Shown piece after piece: positions 1 to 8,334 of a DNA stretch of 64,000 nt; within the stretch, counting starts at the first letter, position 1; each line of letters begins with the position of its first letter. The notes beneath the pieces are model-generated. The model was given only the letters and a program-made list of their open reading frames with translations, was not told where the DNA came from and made no database searches. The stretch is from a bacterium (GTDB lineage: Bacteria > Planctomycetota > JAFGQW01), in NCBI GenBank assembly GCA_030426805.1, contig JAUHXU010000004.1, positions 234,792-298,791 of the forward strand. Direction: 5' to 3'. The translations under genes and the position numbers were made by a program.

Positions 1-7
1 GCTGCGA

Positions 8-1297
8 ATGCCGTGTCCGGGCGCGCCGCCCGTGCTCGAAACGGGATTGCTTCGCTTCAACGGAGGGATCGTCGCGGTGCTCGACCCCGATCACCTCGGG
101 CCCCGGGCGATCCGGATCGAGGGCGGCACCCTCGTCGTCGACGTCGTCGTGCGGGCGCGCACCGCGGCCGGCGCCGGCGCGCGACTTCGCTTCTCTTGGG
201 GCATGGCGGCGGATCCGATCGGACTCCGGCGCTGGCTCGACGACCCGGGCGGGGGGTGGCGCCCGTCGGCCCGCGCGCTCCGGTCGGCCGGGTGGGCGAC
301 GCCCAAGCGTGCGCCCGGGGCCCTCGCGCGCGACCTGCTCGAACTGCTGCTCGCGGATTTCGACGCCCCGTCGGCGCGCAACGGGCACGACCTCGGCGAC
401 TTCCACGTCCCGCATCTCGGCTGGTCCAACGGCGAGTTCGACGCGTTGCTCGCCCTCGTCCGCGGTGCGCTCTGGGACCGCGATCCTCGGGCCTGGCGAT
501 GGGCGCGCCGCGCGGCGCGTCACCTCCGCGACGTCGACTGGGATCGCGACGCGAGCGACCTGCCGTTCATGCACGGGTTCGAGCACCGCGGCACCGTGGA
601 ACTCGGTCACGTGTGGCTCGAAGGACTCGTCCGCTTCGGCTGCCTCGCCGGGGATGCGCGGTGTCTCGACGTCGCTGAGCGGATCGCCGCGGCGATCGCC
701 GAGCGAGCGATGCGTCGTGACGGTCGCTTTCGACTCGAGCGCGAATACGGTTGGGTCTTGCACGCGCTCACCGTCGCGGCAGACGCGTGGCCCGGCGACG
801 CGCGATTCGACGCCGCGGCGCATGCGGTCGCCGCATCGCTACTGGAGCGAACGCGCGCGAGCGGACACCTCGCGATCGAATCGCTTCGATCGGGGCGCGG
901 CTATCGTACGACGACGTTCGTCGCGGTCGGGATCGTCGCGCCGGCGCTCGCCCGACATGCGATGCGTACCGGTGATCGCCGCGCGGCGGCGGTCGCGCGA
1001 CGGATCGTTCGCGCGGCGCGTCTCGACGGCTGGGATCCCGAACGCGCACGTCTGTCGTGGAGCATCGTCACGGACGATTCGGGCCGCCGCCTCGCCGCGC
1101 GCGGCTCGGTCGCGGGCGGTGACATGCTCTTCGTCGCCGCCGGGGCACGCGTCGCCGGTGGCGCGGACGAGCAGCCGTGGACGCGGACCCTCGAGCGTGT
1201 CGGTGCGCGCCGGTTCCGCCGCAGCGGCCTCGGCGCCCACGGCACGGCCCGCGTCCGAGCGATCCACGCGCTCTGGACGCTGGCCGGCGGCGAGTAG
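8..1297 (+). CDS. unknown protein, probably helical-hairpin (alpha/alpha toroid) fold
   Basis: I do not recognise this 429-residue protein. No signal peptide or membrane segment is visible. After about residue 110 it has repeated Ala/Arg-rich paired helices, with aromatic and acidic clusters such as HLGWSNGEFDALL and MHGFEHRGTVELGHVW. That pattern recalls six-hairpin glycosidase-type toroids, in which such residues line a sugar-binding groove. This is inference from pattern only. The reading frame stays open to the window edge, so the true start may lie upstream and this ATG may be internal. It converges on the cvpA-like gene with a gap of 7 bases. Position and codon use look like a normal chromosomal gene. 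Confidence 0.65.
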   Translation: MPCPGAPPVLETGLLRFNGGIVAVLDPDHLGPRAIRIEGGTLVVDVVVRARTAAGAGARLRFSWGMAADPIGLRRWLDDPGGGWRPSARALRSAGWATPKRAPGALARDLLELLLADFDAPSARNGHDLGDFHVPHLGWSNGEFDALLALVRGALWDRDPRAWRWARRAARHLRDVDWDRDASDLPFMHGFEHRGTVELGHVWLEGLVRFGCLAGDARCLDVAERIAAAIAERAMRRDGRFRLEREYGWVLHALTVAADAWPGDARFDAAAHAVAASLLERTRASGHLAIESLRSGRGYRTTTFVAVGIVAPALARHAMRTGDRRAAAVARRIVRAARLDGWDPERARLSWSIVTDDSGRRLAARGSVAGGDMLFVAAGARVAGGADEQPWTRTLERVGARRFRRSGLGAHGTARVRAIHALWTLAGGE

Positions 1298-1304
1298 CGC
1301 GGCG

Positions 1305-2024
1305 CTACTTCTCGGGCTGCGTGGCCGACGGTGTCGACGGTGTCTCGTCGCCGGACGGTGTTCCGGGCGCGACGCCCGCTGGCGAACCGGATCGCGGATT
1401 GGCCTGGGGGTCGGCCTGGGGATCGGGTTGCGGGTCCGGCTGGGAGTCGCGCTCCCGGTCGCTCTCCGCGGGCGCGTCCTCGAAGCGCAGGGTCTCGATC
1501 ACGCGCCACGCACCGTCCGGGATCCGGTTGCGTTGCTCGAACAGGAACGAGTCGAAGCGCGTGACGCCTTCGCGGCGGGACAGCGATGCCTGGAACTCCG
1601 CGTTGACGTTCCACTCGGCCGGCAGGAACCGATCGATCAGGGCGAGGGCGACGTAGGCGACGAGCGCCCCTTTCGCGAGGCCGAACACGCCGCCGAGGGC
1701 CCGGTCGAACCCGCCGAAGCGCATCCGTTGCATCGCCTTGCGGACGAACGTGCTGAGGACGAGCCACACGCCCCAGGTGAGGATGAACAGCAGCGTGAAC
1801 GAGGCGATCACCGCGGTCGAGCTGTCCTCGGTCAGGCCGAGGTCGAGCATCCACGAGGCGACGGTGTTGCCGAGCTCGAGCGCGACGACGATCGCGGCGA
1901 GCACGCCGATGATCCCGGCCACCTGGGTGAAGAAGCCCTTGATCAGGCCGACGATGAGCGAGAACAGCAGCAGTGCGGCGACGCAGACGTCGACCCAGTT
2001 GAGGTTGTCGAAGAACGCTTCCAT
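1305..2024 (-). CDS. CvpA-family inner-membrane protein
   Basis: This 239-residue protein has the CvpA (colicin V production) layout: four hydrophobic helices in the first 130 residues, starting near NWVDVCVAALLLFSLIVG. The family-typical GFFTQVAGIIGVLAAIV stretch and a later GGVFGLAKGALVAYVAL segment are present. CvpA proteins are inner-membrane proteins linked to envelope homeostasis and colicin V export; the precise role here is unknown. From about residue 185 there is a hydrophilic tail of Asp-Pro-Gln-type repeats followed by Ser/Thr/Pro-rich sequence, which is not part of the usual family core and is probably disordered. The ATG start is followed directly by the first amphipathic segment and has an AGGGAATC-like purine stretch upstream. 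It is convergent with the preceding gene. Confidence 0.85.
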   Translation of the reverse strand: MEAFFDNLNWVDVCVAALLLFSLIVGLIKGFFTQVAGIIGVLAAIVVALELGNTVASWMLDLGLTEDSSTAVIASFTLLFILTWGVWLVLSTFVRKAMQRMRFGGFDRALGGVFGLAKGALVAYVALALIDRFLPAEWNVNAEFQASLSRREGVTRFDSFLFEQRNRIPDGAWRVIETLRFEDAPAESDRERDSQPDPQPDPQADPQANPRSGSPAGVAPGTPSGDETPSTPSATQPEK

Positions 2025-2107
2025 CCGGATTCCCTCTCGAAGGCGCTCGCAATCGGGAGCGGTGCCGCCCTGGCCCGCTCGTCGTGCATTCCCAAAAACC
2101 TACTTGA

Positions 2108-2136
2108 AGCGCTCCGTCAATGGATTTAGGAGCGCT
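2108..2136. promoter_or_regulatory. 8-bp inverted repeat between cvpA-like gene and tRNA
   Basis: AGCGCTCC and GGAGCGCT form perfect arms around a 13-base AT-richer spacer. The repeat lies in the divergent gap between the cvpA-like start and the tRNA. It could be an operator or a promoter-proximal hairpin; nothing else supports a specific role. Confidence 0.3.
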
Positions 2137-2197
2137 CGTTCCGATCCGACCCGTTCGCCCAAGCGGCGCGACGATTCCCGATCGGACGACTCATGAT

Positions 2198-2274
2198 GGG
2201 CGATTAGCTCAGCTGGCTAGAGCGCCACGTTGACATCGTGGAGGTCACTGGTTCAAGTCCAGTATCGCCCACCA
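2198..2274 (+). tRNA. trnV: tRNA-Val (anticodon GAC)
   Basis: A complete cloverleaf can be drawn. The acceptor stem is GGGCGAT with ATCGCCC, the D stem GCTC with GAGC, the anticodon stem CCACG with CGTGG around loop TTGACAT (anticodon GAC at 2232-2234), and the T stem ACTGG with CCAGT around TTCAAGT. The 3' CCA is encoded. GAC reads GUC and GUU valine codons. No duplicated 3' tRNA end or integrase gene is seen nearby, so there is no sign that it serves as an attachment site. Confidence 0.97.
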
Positions 2275-2379
2275 TTCTATCTTCCTGCGGGTCCGAGTTC
2301 GTCGTGACTTTTCGCGCGACCCTCCGGTTCTCGGCCTGAGCCGTCCGGCGTGGGTAGCGAGGGAGCCGAGATCGAGACG

Positions 2380-3705
2380 ATGACCGCTGGCCGCCGCACC
2401 CGACTGATCCTCCTCGGGCTCGCGGTCCTCTACGCGGCCGGCGGGACGTGGGCGCTCTGGCAGGCGCATCGTCCGTCGTTCGTGCCGCTGCGCTTCGAGG
2501 ACCTCACGCGCTATCACGCCGGCGACAGGCGCACCGACCGTGCGATTTCGACGCACGCGTACGTCCGGTGGAGCAAGGACAAGGCGGACGCGTCCAAGCA
2601 AGGCGTGACGCGTCACGACCGCGAGCGCGCGTGGGCCGGCTACAACGTCTTCACCGACGATCGCCAGCACGCGCTGCTCGTCGACATGGACGGGACGATC
2701 GTCTACTCGTGGACGTGGGAGGGCGCACGCTGGCTCGAGTACGCGCTCGTCGGCGACGACGGAAGCCTGCTCGGCATGTCGGTTCAGGAAGGCGTCGTTC
2801 GCCTCGACAAGGACTCCAACGCCGTCTGGGTCGTGCGGTGCCCCGCCCACCACGAGATCGCGATCGCGCCCGGCCGTCGCATCATCGTCCCGACGAAGCG
2901 CCTGTTCGATCTCGACCGCATCGGTCTTCCGACGAAGAAGGTCGCCCTCGACGAGATGATCCTCGTCACGCTGGAGGGCGAGCAGGTCGGGCACTGGAGT
3001 GCCGCGACGCACATCGACGCGCTCCGGAAGTTGCACGGCCCGTCACCGGCCGAGACCGACGAGGAGGACGACTACTACCACCTCAACAGCGTGCAGGTGC
3101 TCCCCGACACGCCGCTCGGCCGTCGCGATCCCCGCTTTCAAGTCGGCAACTTCCTGCTGTGCATGCGCAACGTCAACCTGATCGTGATCCTCGACCGCGA
3201 GACGATGGCGCCCGTGTGGGGGTGGGGAACCGACGTACTCGACTACCCGCACATGCCGCGGATGCTCGAGGGTGGGACGATCCTCGTCTACGACAACGGC
3301 ACGCATCGCGGATCGAGCCGCATCCTCGAGATCGATCCGCCGACCGGTGAGGTCGTGTGGCGCTACGAGGCGTCCGACTTCTTCTCCGCCTACCGCGGTT
3401 CGAGCCAGCGACTCCCGAACGGCAACACGCTGATCTGCCAGTCGGACAGCGGACGCGCGTTCGAGGTCGATCGCGACGGGCAAATCGTGTGGGAGTTCTG
3501 GAACCCGATCATGGACGGGGCGGGCCGTCGCCGCGGTATCTACCGGCTGCACCGCATCGCGCCCGAGCAGGTGGCCGGCTTCCTGCCGCGCCGCGTGATC
3601 CGGTGGGGTTGGATCGTCGGCGCCGCCGTCCCGCTCCTGCTCCTGTTGGCGGCCGCGGTCCGGTTCGGCGGCCGCCGAGCGGCCGACGGTGCCCCCGAGC
3701 GCTGA
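2380..3705 (+). CDS. arylsulfotransferase (ASST)-like membrane-anchored beta-propeller protein
   Basis: The protein resembles the arylsulfotransferase family. Repeated strands carry Trp/Asp motifs of a beta-propeller, such as ALLVDMDGTIVYSWTW, AHHEIAIAPG, YHLNSVQVLPD, MLEGGTILVYDNG and SGRAFEVDRDGQIVWEFWNP. ASST enzymes move sulfate between phenolic compounds in the periplasm, but many relatives have unknown substrates. A hydrophobic helix at about residues 6-26 and another near the C-terminus (IVGAAVPLLLLLAAAV) suggest a propeller held between two membrane anchors. I chose the ATG at 2380 because the anchor follows it; a GTG in frame at 2350 would add ten residues without a visible ribosome site. 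Transcribed alone. Confidence 0.75.
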   Translation: MTAGRRTRLILLGLAVLYAAGGTWALWQAHRPSFVPLRFEDLTRYHAGDRRTDRAISTHAYVRWSKDKADASKQGVTRHDRERAWAGYNVFTDDRQHALLVDMDGTIVYSWTWEGARWLEYALVGDDGSLLGMSVQEGVVRLDKDSNAVWVVRCPAHHEIAIAPGRRIIVPTKRLFDLDRIGLPTKKVALDEMILVTLEGEQVGHWSAATHIDALRKLHGPSPAETDEEDDYYHLNSVQVLPDTPLGRRDPRFQVGNFLLCMRNVNLIVILDRETMAPVWGWGTDVLDYPHMPRMLEGGTILVYDNGTHRGSSRILEIDPPTGEVVWRYEASDFFSAYRGSSQRLPNGNTLICQSDSGRAFEVDRDGQIVWEFWNPIMDGAGRRRGIYRLHRIAPEQVAGFLPRRVIRWGWIVGAAVPLLLLLAAAVRFGGRRAADGAPER

Positions 3706-3805
3706 CCGCCGGCATCGGCGCGGCCGCGGAGGCCGGCATCCGGAATCGGCGCAACGCCGAGCGGTCCCATTCCGATAGGAAAGGCGAAGCGCCACGGTAT
3801 TCGGG

Positions 3806-3834
3806 GTGACGACGCCCGTTCGCACGTCTATAAG
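3806..3834 (+). promoter_or_regulatory. candidate sigma-70-type promoter for the response regulator
   Basis: GTGACG at 3806-3811 and TATAAG at 3829-3834 match the -35 and -10 consensus at four and five of six positions with a 17-base spacer. The implied leader to the ATG at 3882 is about 40 bases. Confidence 0.5.
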
Positions 3835-3881
3835 TCCTACAAATCGAGGCGCCGCAATCGGCTGCGCGAAGGGAACACGGC

Positions 3882-4460
3882 ATGCGGGACAAGGACGTCT
3901 TCACGACCGGCGAGGTCGCCAAGATCTGCAGCGTCACGATCCGCACCGTGATCAAGTGGTTCGAGTCCGGCGATCTCGAGGGGTACAAGATCCCCGGCTC
4001 CAAGGACCGCCGGATCCCGCGCGACAACCTCGTCGCGTTCATGCAGCGCCACGGGATCCCGATGCGCGGCCTCGAGGGGAGCCGGCGCCGCCGTCGGATC
4101 CTGATCGCCGACGACGACCGGGAGTTGGTCGAGATCCTGCGCGACGACCTCGCGGACCTCGGCCTGTTCGACATCCGCGTCGCCCACTCGGGCTACGAGG
4201 CCGGGATGGTGACGGCCGACTTCAAGCCCGACCTGCTGCTGCTCGACTACAACCTCGGCGACATCACGGGCGTCGAGGTCGTCAAACTCGTCCGCGACAA
4301 CGATGCCCTCAAGCGGACGCGCATCATCCTGATGTCCGGGATGCTCCGCGGCAAGAAAGCCGAGCAAGCGGTCGAAGCCGGCGCCGACGGGTTCCTGCCG
4401 AAGCCGTTCGAGTTCGACGCACTGAAGACTCGCGTGTTCGATCTGCTCGAGATGGCGTGA
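3882..4460 (+). CDS. response regulator with N-terminal MerR/excisionase-like helix-turn-helix
   Basis: This 192-residue regulator has the reverse of the common order. Residues 5-55 are a MerR/excisionase-type helix-turn-helix (FTTGEVAKICSVTIRTVIKW, then GYKIPGSKDRRIP). A linker rich in Arg leads to a receiver domain at about 72-190. Receiver landmarks are the acid cluster D77-D79, phospho-acceptor D122 in LLLLDYNLGD, S152 and K174 in LPKPFE. It should bind DNA and be switched by phosphorylation. A GAAGGGAA purine tract precedes the start. The stop overlaps the start of the downstream kinase by one base, so that kinase is the obvious partner. Confidence 0.9.
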   Translation: MRDKDVFTTGEVAKICSVTIRTVIKWFESGDLEGYKIPGSKDRRIPRDNLVAFMQRHGIPMRGLEGSRRRRRILIADDDRELVEILRDDLADLGLFDIRVAHSGYEAGMVTADFKPDLLLLDYNLGDITGVEVVKLVRDNDALKRTRIILMSGMLRGKKAEQAVEAGADGFLPKPFEFDALKTRVFDLLEMA

Positions 4461-5269
4461 TGGACAGTCCACGACCGTCTCCCGGCGATCCCGACCACGT
4501 GCGGCGCCTGGAGGAACAGGTCGCGACGCTCGGTGAGCGACTCGACGCGCTTCGCCGCGAGCAAGCGATGTGGGTGCGCGTCGAGAAGGAAGCCGCGATC
4601 GGCCGGCTCGCCCGGGGCCTCGCCCACGAGATCAACAACCCGCTGCAAGGCGTGCTCGGCTTCGTGCAATTGATGATCCAGCAGGCGCGCGCGGGGACGC
4701 TCGAGCCGTCCGCGATCGAGGAGAAACTCGCGCAGGTCGAGTCGTCGGCCCTGCGGTGCAAGCGGATCGTCGATGCGGTGCTCGACTTCGCCGGCCGCGG
4801 CGAAGGCGAGGCGATGCACCTCGACCTCGTCGGTCTGCTGGAACTCAATCTCGTGCTCCTGCGCGCGGAACTCGAAGCGAAGGACGCGTCGCTCGACTAC
4901 GACACCCCGGGCGCACCGGTTGTCGTCCGCGGGGAACCGGCACCGCTCGCGCAGGCGCTGTTCAACGTGCTCGCGAATGCGCGCGACGCGGTGCCGAGCG
5001 GGGGGCGTGTCGCCGTCGCGGTGACGGTCGACGGTCTCGATGCGCGGATCGCGATCCGTGACGACGGCCCCGGCATCCCGGCCGAAGACCTCGAGCGCAT
5101 CTTCGACCCGTTCTTCACGACCAAGGCGGTCGGCGAGGGGACGGGACTGGGCCTGTGCGCCGCGCGCGGCATTCTGCGCTTGCACGGCGGCGACTTGCTC
5201 GTCGAGAGCCCGACCGGCGGCGGCGCGACGGTGACGCTCGTCGTGCCGCGTGCGCCGACCGACGACTGA
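4460..5269 (+). CDS. soluble NtrB-like sensor histidine kinase
   Basis: A short kinase of 269 residues with no membrane segment and no recognisable sensor domain; the N-terminal 45 residues look like a coiled coil (VRRLEEQVATLGERLDALRR). The H-box is LAHEINNPLQG with H56. The ATPase half shows the N box (NVLANARDAV), G1 (DDGPGIP), F (FDPFFTTK) and G2 (GEGTGLGL). It should autophosphorylate and pass phosphate to the receiver encoded just upstream, with which it shares one base. The lack of a sensor suggests a cytoplasmic cue or a partner protein. The start is fixed by the TGATG overlap. Confidence 0.9.
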   Translation: MDSPRPSPGDPDHVRRLEEQVATLGERLDALRREQAMWVRVEKEAAIGRLARGLAHEINNPLQGVLGFVQLMIQQARAGTLEPSAIEEKLAQVESSALRCKRIVDAVLDFAGRGEGEAMHLDLVGLLELNLVLLRAELEAKDASLDYDTPGAPVVVRGEPAPLAQALFNVLANARDAVPSGGRVAVAVTVDGLDARIAIRDDGPGIPAEDLERIFDPFFTTKAVGEGTGLGLCAARGILRLHGGDLLVESPTGGGATVTLVVPRAPTDD

Positions 5270-5289
5270 TCGGGCACGGCTGGTATACT
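5259..5289 (+). promoter_or_regulatory. weak candidate promoter before the TPR-peptidase gene
   Basis: TATACT at 5284-5289 is a good -10 hexamer. The only -35-like hexamer is CCGACG at 5259-5264, with a long 19-base spacer, so the -35 is doubtful. The following leader to the ATG at 5350 is about 55 bases. Confidence 0.35.
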
Positions 5290-5349
5290 CGAAGTAGCGG
5301 ACACCGCCGACGCGGTGTGCGCAGCGATCCGACGGCACGGGGAGAGACG

Positions 5350-8265
5350 ATGATCCCGAACCACGAGCGCCGGATCGGCCTGCTCGCCCTGCTGCTCGCG
5401 ACCTGGCTCGCGTGTGGCCTCAACGCGCAGGTCGAGCCGGCCGACGAAGACGACGACTGGGGCGTGGCCGAGCAGGAGCTCGCGGTCGGCCGCTACCGCG
5501 AGGCGATCACGCGCTTTCGCGCCGCGCTCGAGCGCGATCCGAGCAGTCGCGGCGACCGCTTCGGCCTCGCGCACGCACTGCTGGCGGTCGGACAGACCGA
5601 TGCCGCCACCGAGCTGCTCGGCGGCCTCGTTGATCAGCACCCGCGATCGAACCGCTACCGCTTGCTGCGCGGGCTCGCGCACCGGCTCCGGGGACGTCTC
5701 GATGCGGCGGCGGCGGACTTCCGGGCAGTGCTCGAGCGGGCACCGGAGCACCCCGAAGCGCACGCCCGACTCGGCGCGCTGCTCCGGTTGCGCGGCAAGA
5801 GCGCCGCCGCACGGGAGCACTTCGAGGCCGGCGTGCGCGCCGTCGCGTCGGATCGCGAGGACGCGGAAGCGCAGTTCTACAGCGGTCTGTGCCTTCGCGG
5901 ACTCGGTCGGCTGGACGCCGCGAGCGAGCGGGTGCTGCAAGCGATTCAACTCGACCCCGAACTCTACGACGCGCACGCGGCGCTGCTCGGCCTCTACTTC
6001 GATGCGAACTACCGACTGTTCGGGTCGCGCGGCGCCTACGTCGACGTGCGGGACAACGCGCTGCGCAACAACCCGAATCACCCGGGCGTCCACCTCGCCC
6101 TCGCCGACATCTACCGGGCCCGCAACGAACACGGGCGGGCCAAGGAAGCGCTCGACAAGGCGCTGGCGGTCAACCCGACGCTCGTACCGGCGCTGTGCCT
6201 GAAGGCCTATTACGCGATCGATCGAATGGACTTCGACGCGGCGGCGCGCCACCTCGACGAGGCGACGGCGACGGACCCGACCGATCGCGAGACGATCGCG
6301 TACCGCGCGGCGTTCGCGTGGCTTCGCGACGACCGCGAGACCGCCGAGAAGCTGTGGACGACCCTCGACGTGCAGGGCCGAGCGGACGGCGAGCCGTTCT
6401 ACATCGCCGCGCAAGTCCTCGATTCGCGGATGCGCTACGCCGACGCCTACGGGTTCGCCAAGCGGGCGGTCGACACCGACGCGACGCACTGGAAGGCGTG
6501 GGACGCATACGCGCGCTACTCGCTCCACACCGGGCGGGAAGCCGAGGCGATACGCGCACTGCGCCACGCCGACAAGCACGATCGGTTCGCGTCGGAGTAT
6601 CCGTGGCGCCACAACCTGCTGAAGTTCTTCGACGAATACGTGGACGAGTTCATCAGCCACGAGTGGGGGCCGTTCAAGCTGCGCTTGCACGCCGAGGACA
6701 ACCCGGTACTGGCGCGCTACATCCGTCGCGCGATCGACGACGCCCACCGCGAGTTGTCGAAGAAGTACGGGTTCACGCCGAAGGGGCCGATCCGCGTCGA
6801 GGTCTTCAACCGGCTCGACGATTTCTCGGTCCGGACGGTCGGTGTGCCCGGCGTGTTCGGCGTGCTCGGCGCGTGCTTCGGCCACGTGATCACGATGAAC
6901 TCGCCGCGCGCGCTGGCGCAGATGCCGTCGGAGTGGGAGTCCACGCTGTGGCACGAGTACGCCCACGTCGTCACACTGCAGATGAGCGACTACCGTGTGT
7001 CGCGCTGGCTCACCGAGGGCTTGAGTCTGTTCGAGCAGAAGGCGCGCAACCCGCGGTGGGAGGACACGCAGGACGAGGAACTCTACACGGCGTTCGCGAA
7101 CCGCGACTTCGCGCCGATCAAGGAACTCGACGGCTGGTTCCGCACGTCGCGGATCTCGTTCGCCTACTTGCAGAGCCTCCACCTCGTCGAGTTCATCGTC
7201 GCGGAGCTCGGTGGCTTCGAGAAGACGCTCGCGATGCTCGACGCGTATCGTCGCGGTCTCGACACCGAGGCCGCGATTCGCGACGTGTTCGGTCTCGGCG
7301 CGAAGACGTTCGACCGGCGCTTCACCGAGTACGTGCAGAAGCGCTTCGACGCGCAGCGGATCCAGGCGGTCTACGACGACGGCGCGATCGAGGACGCGCG
7401 CACGACGATCGAGCTGGACGGCAAGGACGTCGACGCGCTCCGCACGCTCGCGTGGGCGTACTTCCAGCGCGGCAAGGAGCACGTCGTCGACACCGAGGCC
7501 GCGCTCGGCCGTTGGTTGGCGGCGGCGCCGCGCGACGGGGGCGCCTGGTCGCTGCGTGGGCAACTCGCGCTGCGGCGCGGGGACAAGGACGATGCCCGGC
7601 GCTACTTCGCTCGCGCACTCGAACTCGGCCACGACGAGTTCTACTTTCGCCTCGCGCTCGGCGCGCTGGCGCGGGCCGACGACAAGGTCGACGAGGCGAT
7701 CGAGCACTTCGAGCGCGCCAAGGCGCTCTTCCCGCGCTACCCCGATCCGGGTGGGCCGTACGAACTGCTCGCCGAACTCTACGAGAAGAAAGGCGACGCC
7801 GATCGCGCGCTCGCCCAACTCGAGGCCCTCGTTCGGCTGCGGAGCACCGACGTCCGGACGCGGCGGAAGCTGGCGCGCGCGCTGGAGAAGCGCGGCCGGG
7901 ACGCCGACGCGCTCGAACAATACCGCGCGATCAATCGCGTCACGCCGTTCGTCGCCGATGTCCACGCGGCGATCGCCCGCCTGCTCCGCGAAACGGCGTC
8001 GCCGGGCGCGCGCGAGGCGCTCGAGGAAGCGCGACAGGAGATCGACCTCGCGATCCTCTTGCTCGACGTGTCCGATTCTCGCGAGGACTCCGCTGACCGG
8101 AAAGCCGAGCGGCGTGCCGACCTGAGGTTGGAAAGGGCTCGGATCCTCTCTACAATGGGGGACTCGGCAGGCGCCCGGGCGGAAGCGAACGCGGCGCTGA
8201 AAGACCGACCGGAGCACGAGGGGCTGCGCGCCTTCCTGGACAGCGAACAGCCCGACGGTCGGTAG
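5350..8265 (+). CDS. secreted TPR protein with embedded HExxH peptidase (peptidase MA-like)
   Basis: A 971-residue protein with a signal peptide (GLLALLLATWLACGLNAQ). TPR repeats fill about residues 35-420, a metallopeptidase domain about 440-670, and further TPRs about 680-960. The peptidase part has HEYAH at 535-539 and a candidate third ligand E556 in LTEGLSLFEQ, as in gluzincin or peptidase MA-like families. These act outside the cytoplasm on unknown substrates, and the TPRs probably present partners. The ATG at 5350 is preceded by GGGGAGAGACG and is followed at once by the signal peptide; longer upstream frames have no such feature. The gene is alone in its transcription unit. Confidence 0.85.
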   Translation: MIPNHERRIGLLALLLATWLACGLNAQVEPADEDDDWGVAEQELAVGRYREAITRFRAALERDPSSRGDRFGLAHALLAVGQTDAATELLGGLVDQHPRSNRYRLLRGLAHRLRGRLDAAAADFRAVLERAPEHPEAHARLGALLRLRGKSAAAREHFEAGVRAVASDREDAEAQFYSGLCLRGLGRLDAASERVLQAIQLDPELYDAHAALLGLYFDANYRLFGSRGAYVDVRDNALRNNPNHPGVHLALADIYRARNEHGRAKEALDKALAVNPTLVPALCLKAYYAIDRMDFDAAARHLDEATATDPTDRETIAYRAAFAWLRDDRETAEKLWTTLDVQGRADGEPFYIAAQVLDSRMRYADAYGFAKRAVDTDATHWKAWDAYARYSLHTGREAEAIRALRHADKHDRFASEYPWRHNLLKFFDEYVDEFISHEWGPFKLRLHAEDNPVLARYIRRAIDDAHRELSKKYGFTPKGPIRVEVFNRLDDFSVRTVGVPGVFGVLGACFGHVITMNSPRALAQMPSEWESTLWHEYAHVVTLQMSDYRVSRWLTEGLSLFEQKARNPRWEDTQDEELYTAFANRDFAPIKELDGWFRTSRISFAYLQSLHLVEFIVAELGGFEKTLAMLDAYRRGLDTEAAIRDVFGLGAKTFDRRFTEYVQKRFDAQRIQAVYDDGAIEDARTTIELDGKDVDALRTLAWAYFQRGKEHVVDTEAALGRWLAAAPRDGGAWSLRGQLALRRGDKDDARRYFARALELGHDEFYFRLALGALARADDKVDEAIEHFERAKALFPRYPDPGGPYELLAELYEKKGDADRALAQLEALVRLRSTDVRTRRKLARALEKRGRDADALEQYRAINRVTPFVADVHAAIARLLRETASPGAREALEEARQEIDLAILLLDVSDSREDSADRKAERRADLRLERARILSTMGDSAGARAEANAALKDRPEHEGLRAFLDSEQPDGR

Positions 8266-8334
8266 CCGACGCACGACGCGCCCGAGGCTCGAGGCAGTCG
8301 CGCGCGGGGCGAAGCAGCAGCGAAGGTGCGCTCG

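Noticed and set aside
2198-2274. tRNA-Val as an integration site for a genomic island
   Set aside because: No integrase, no repeated tRNA end and no change in gene style downstream.
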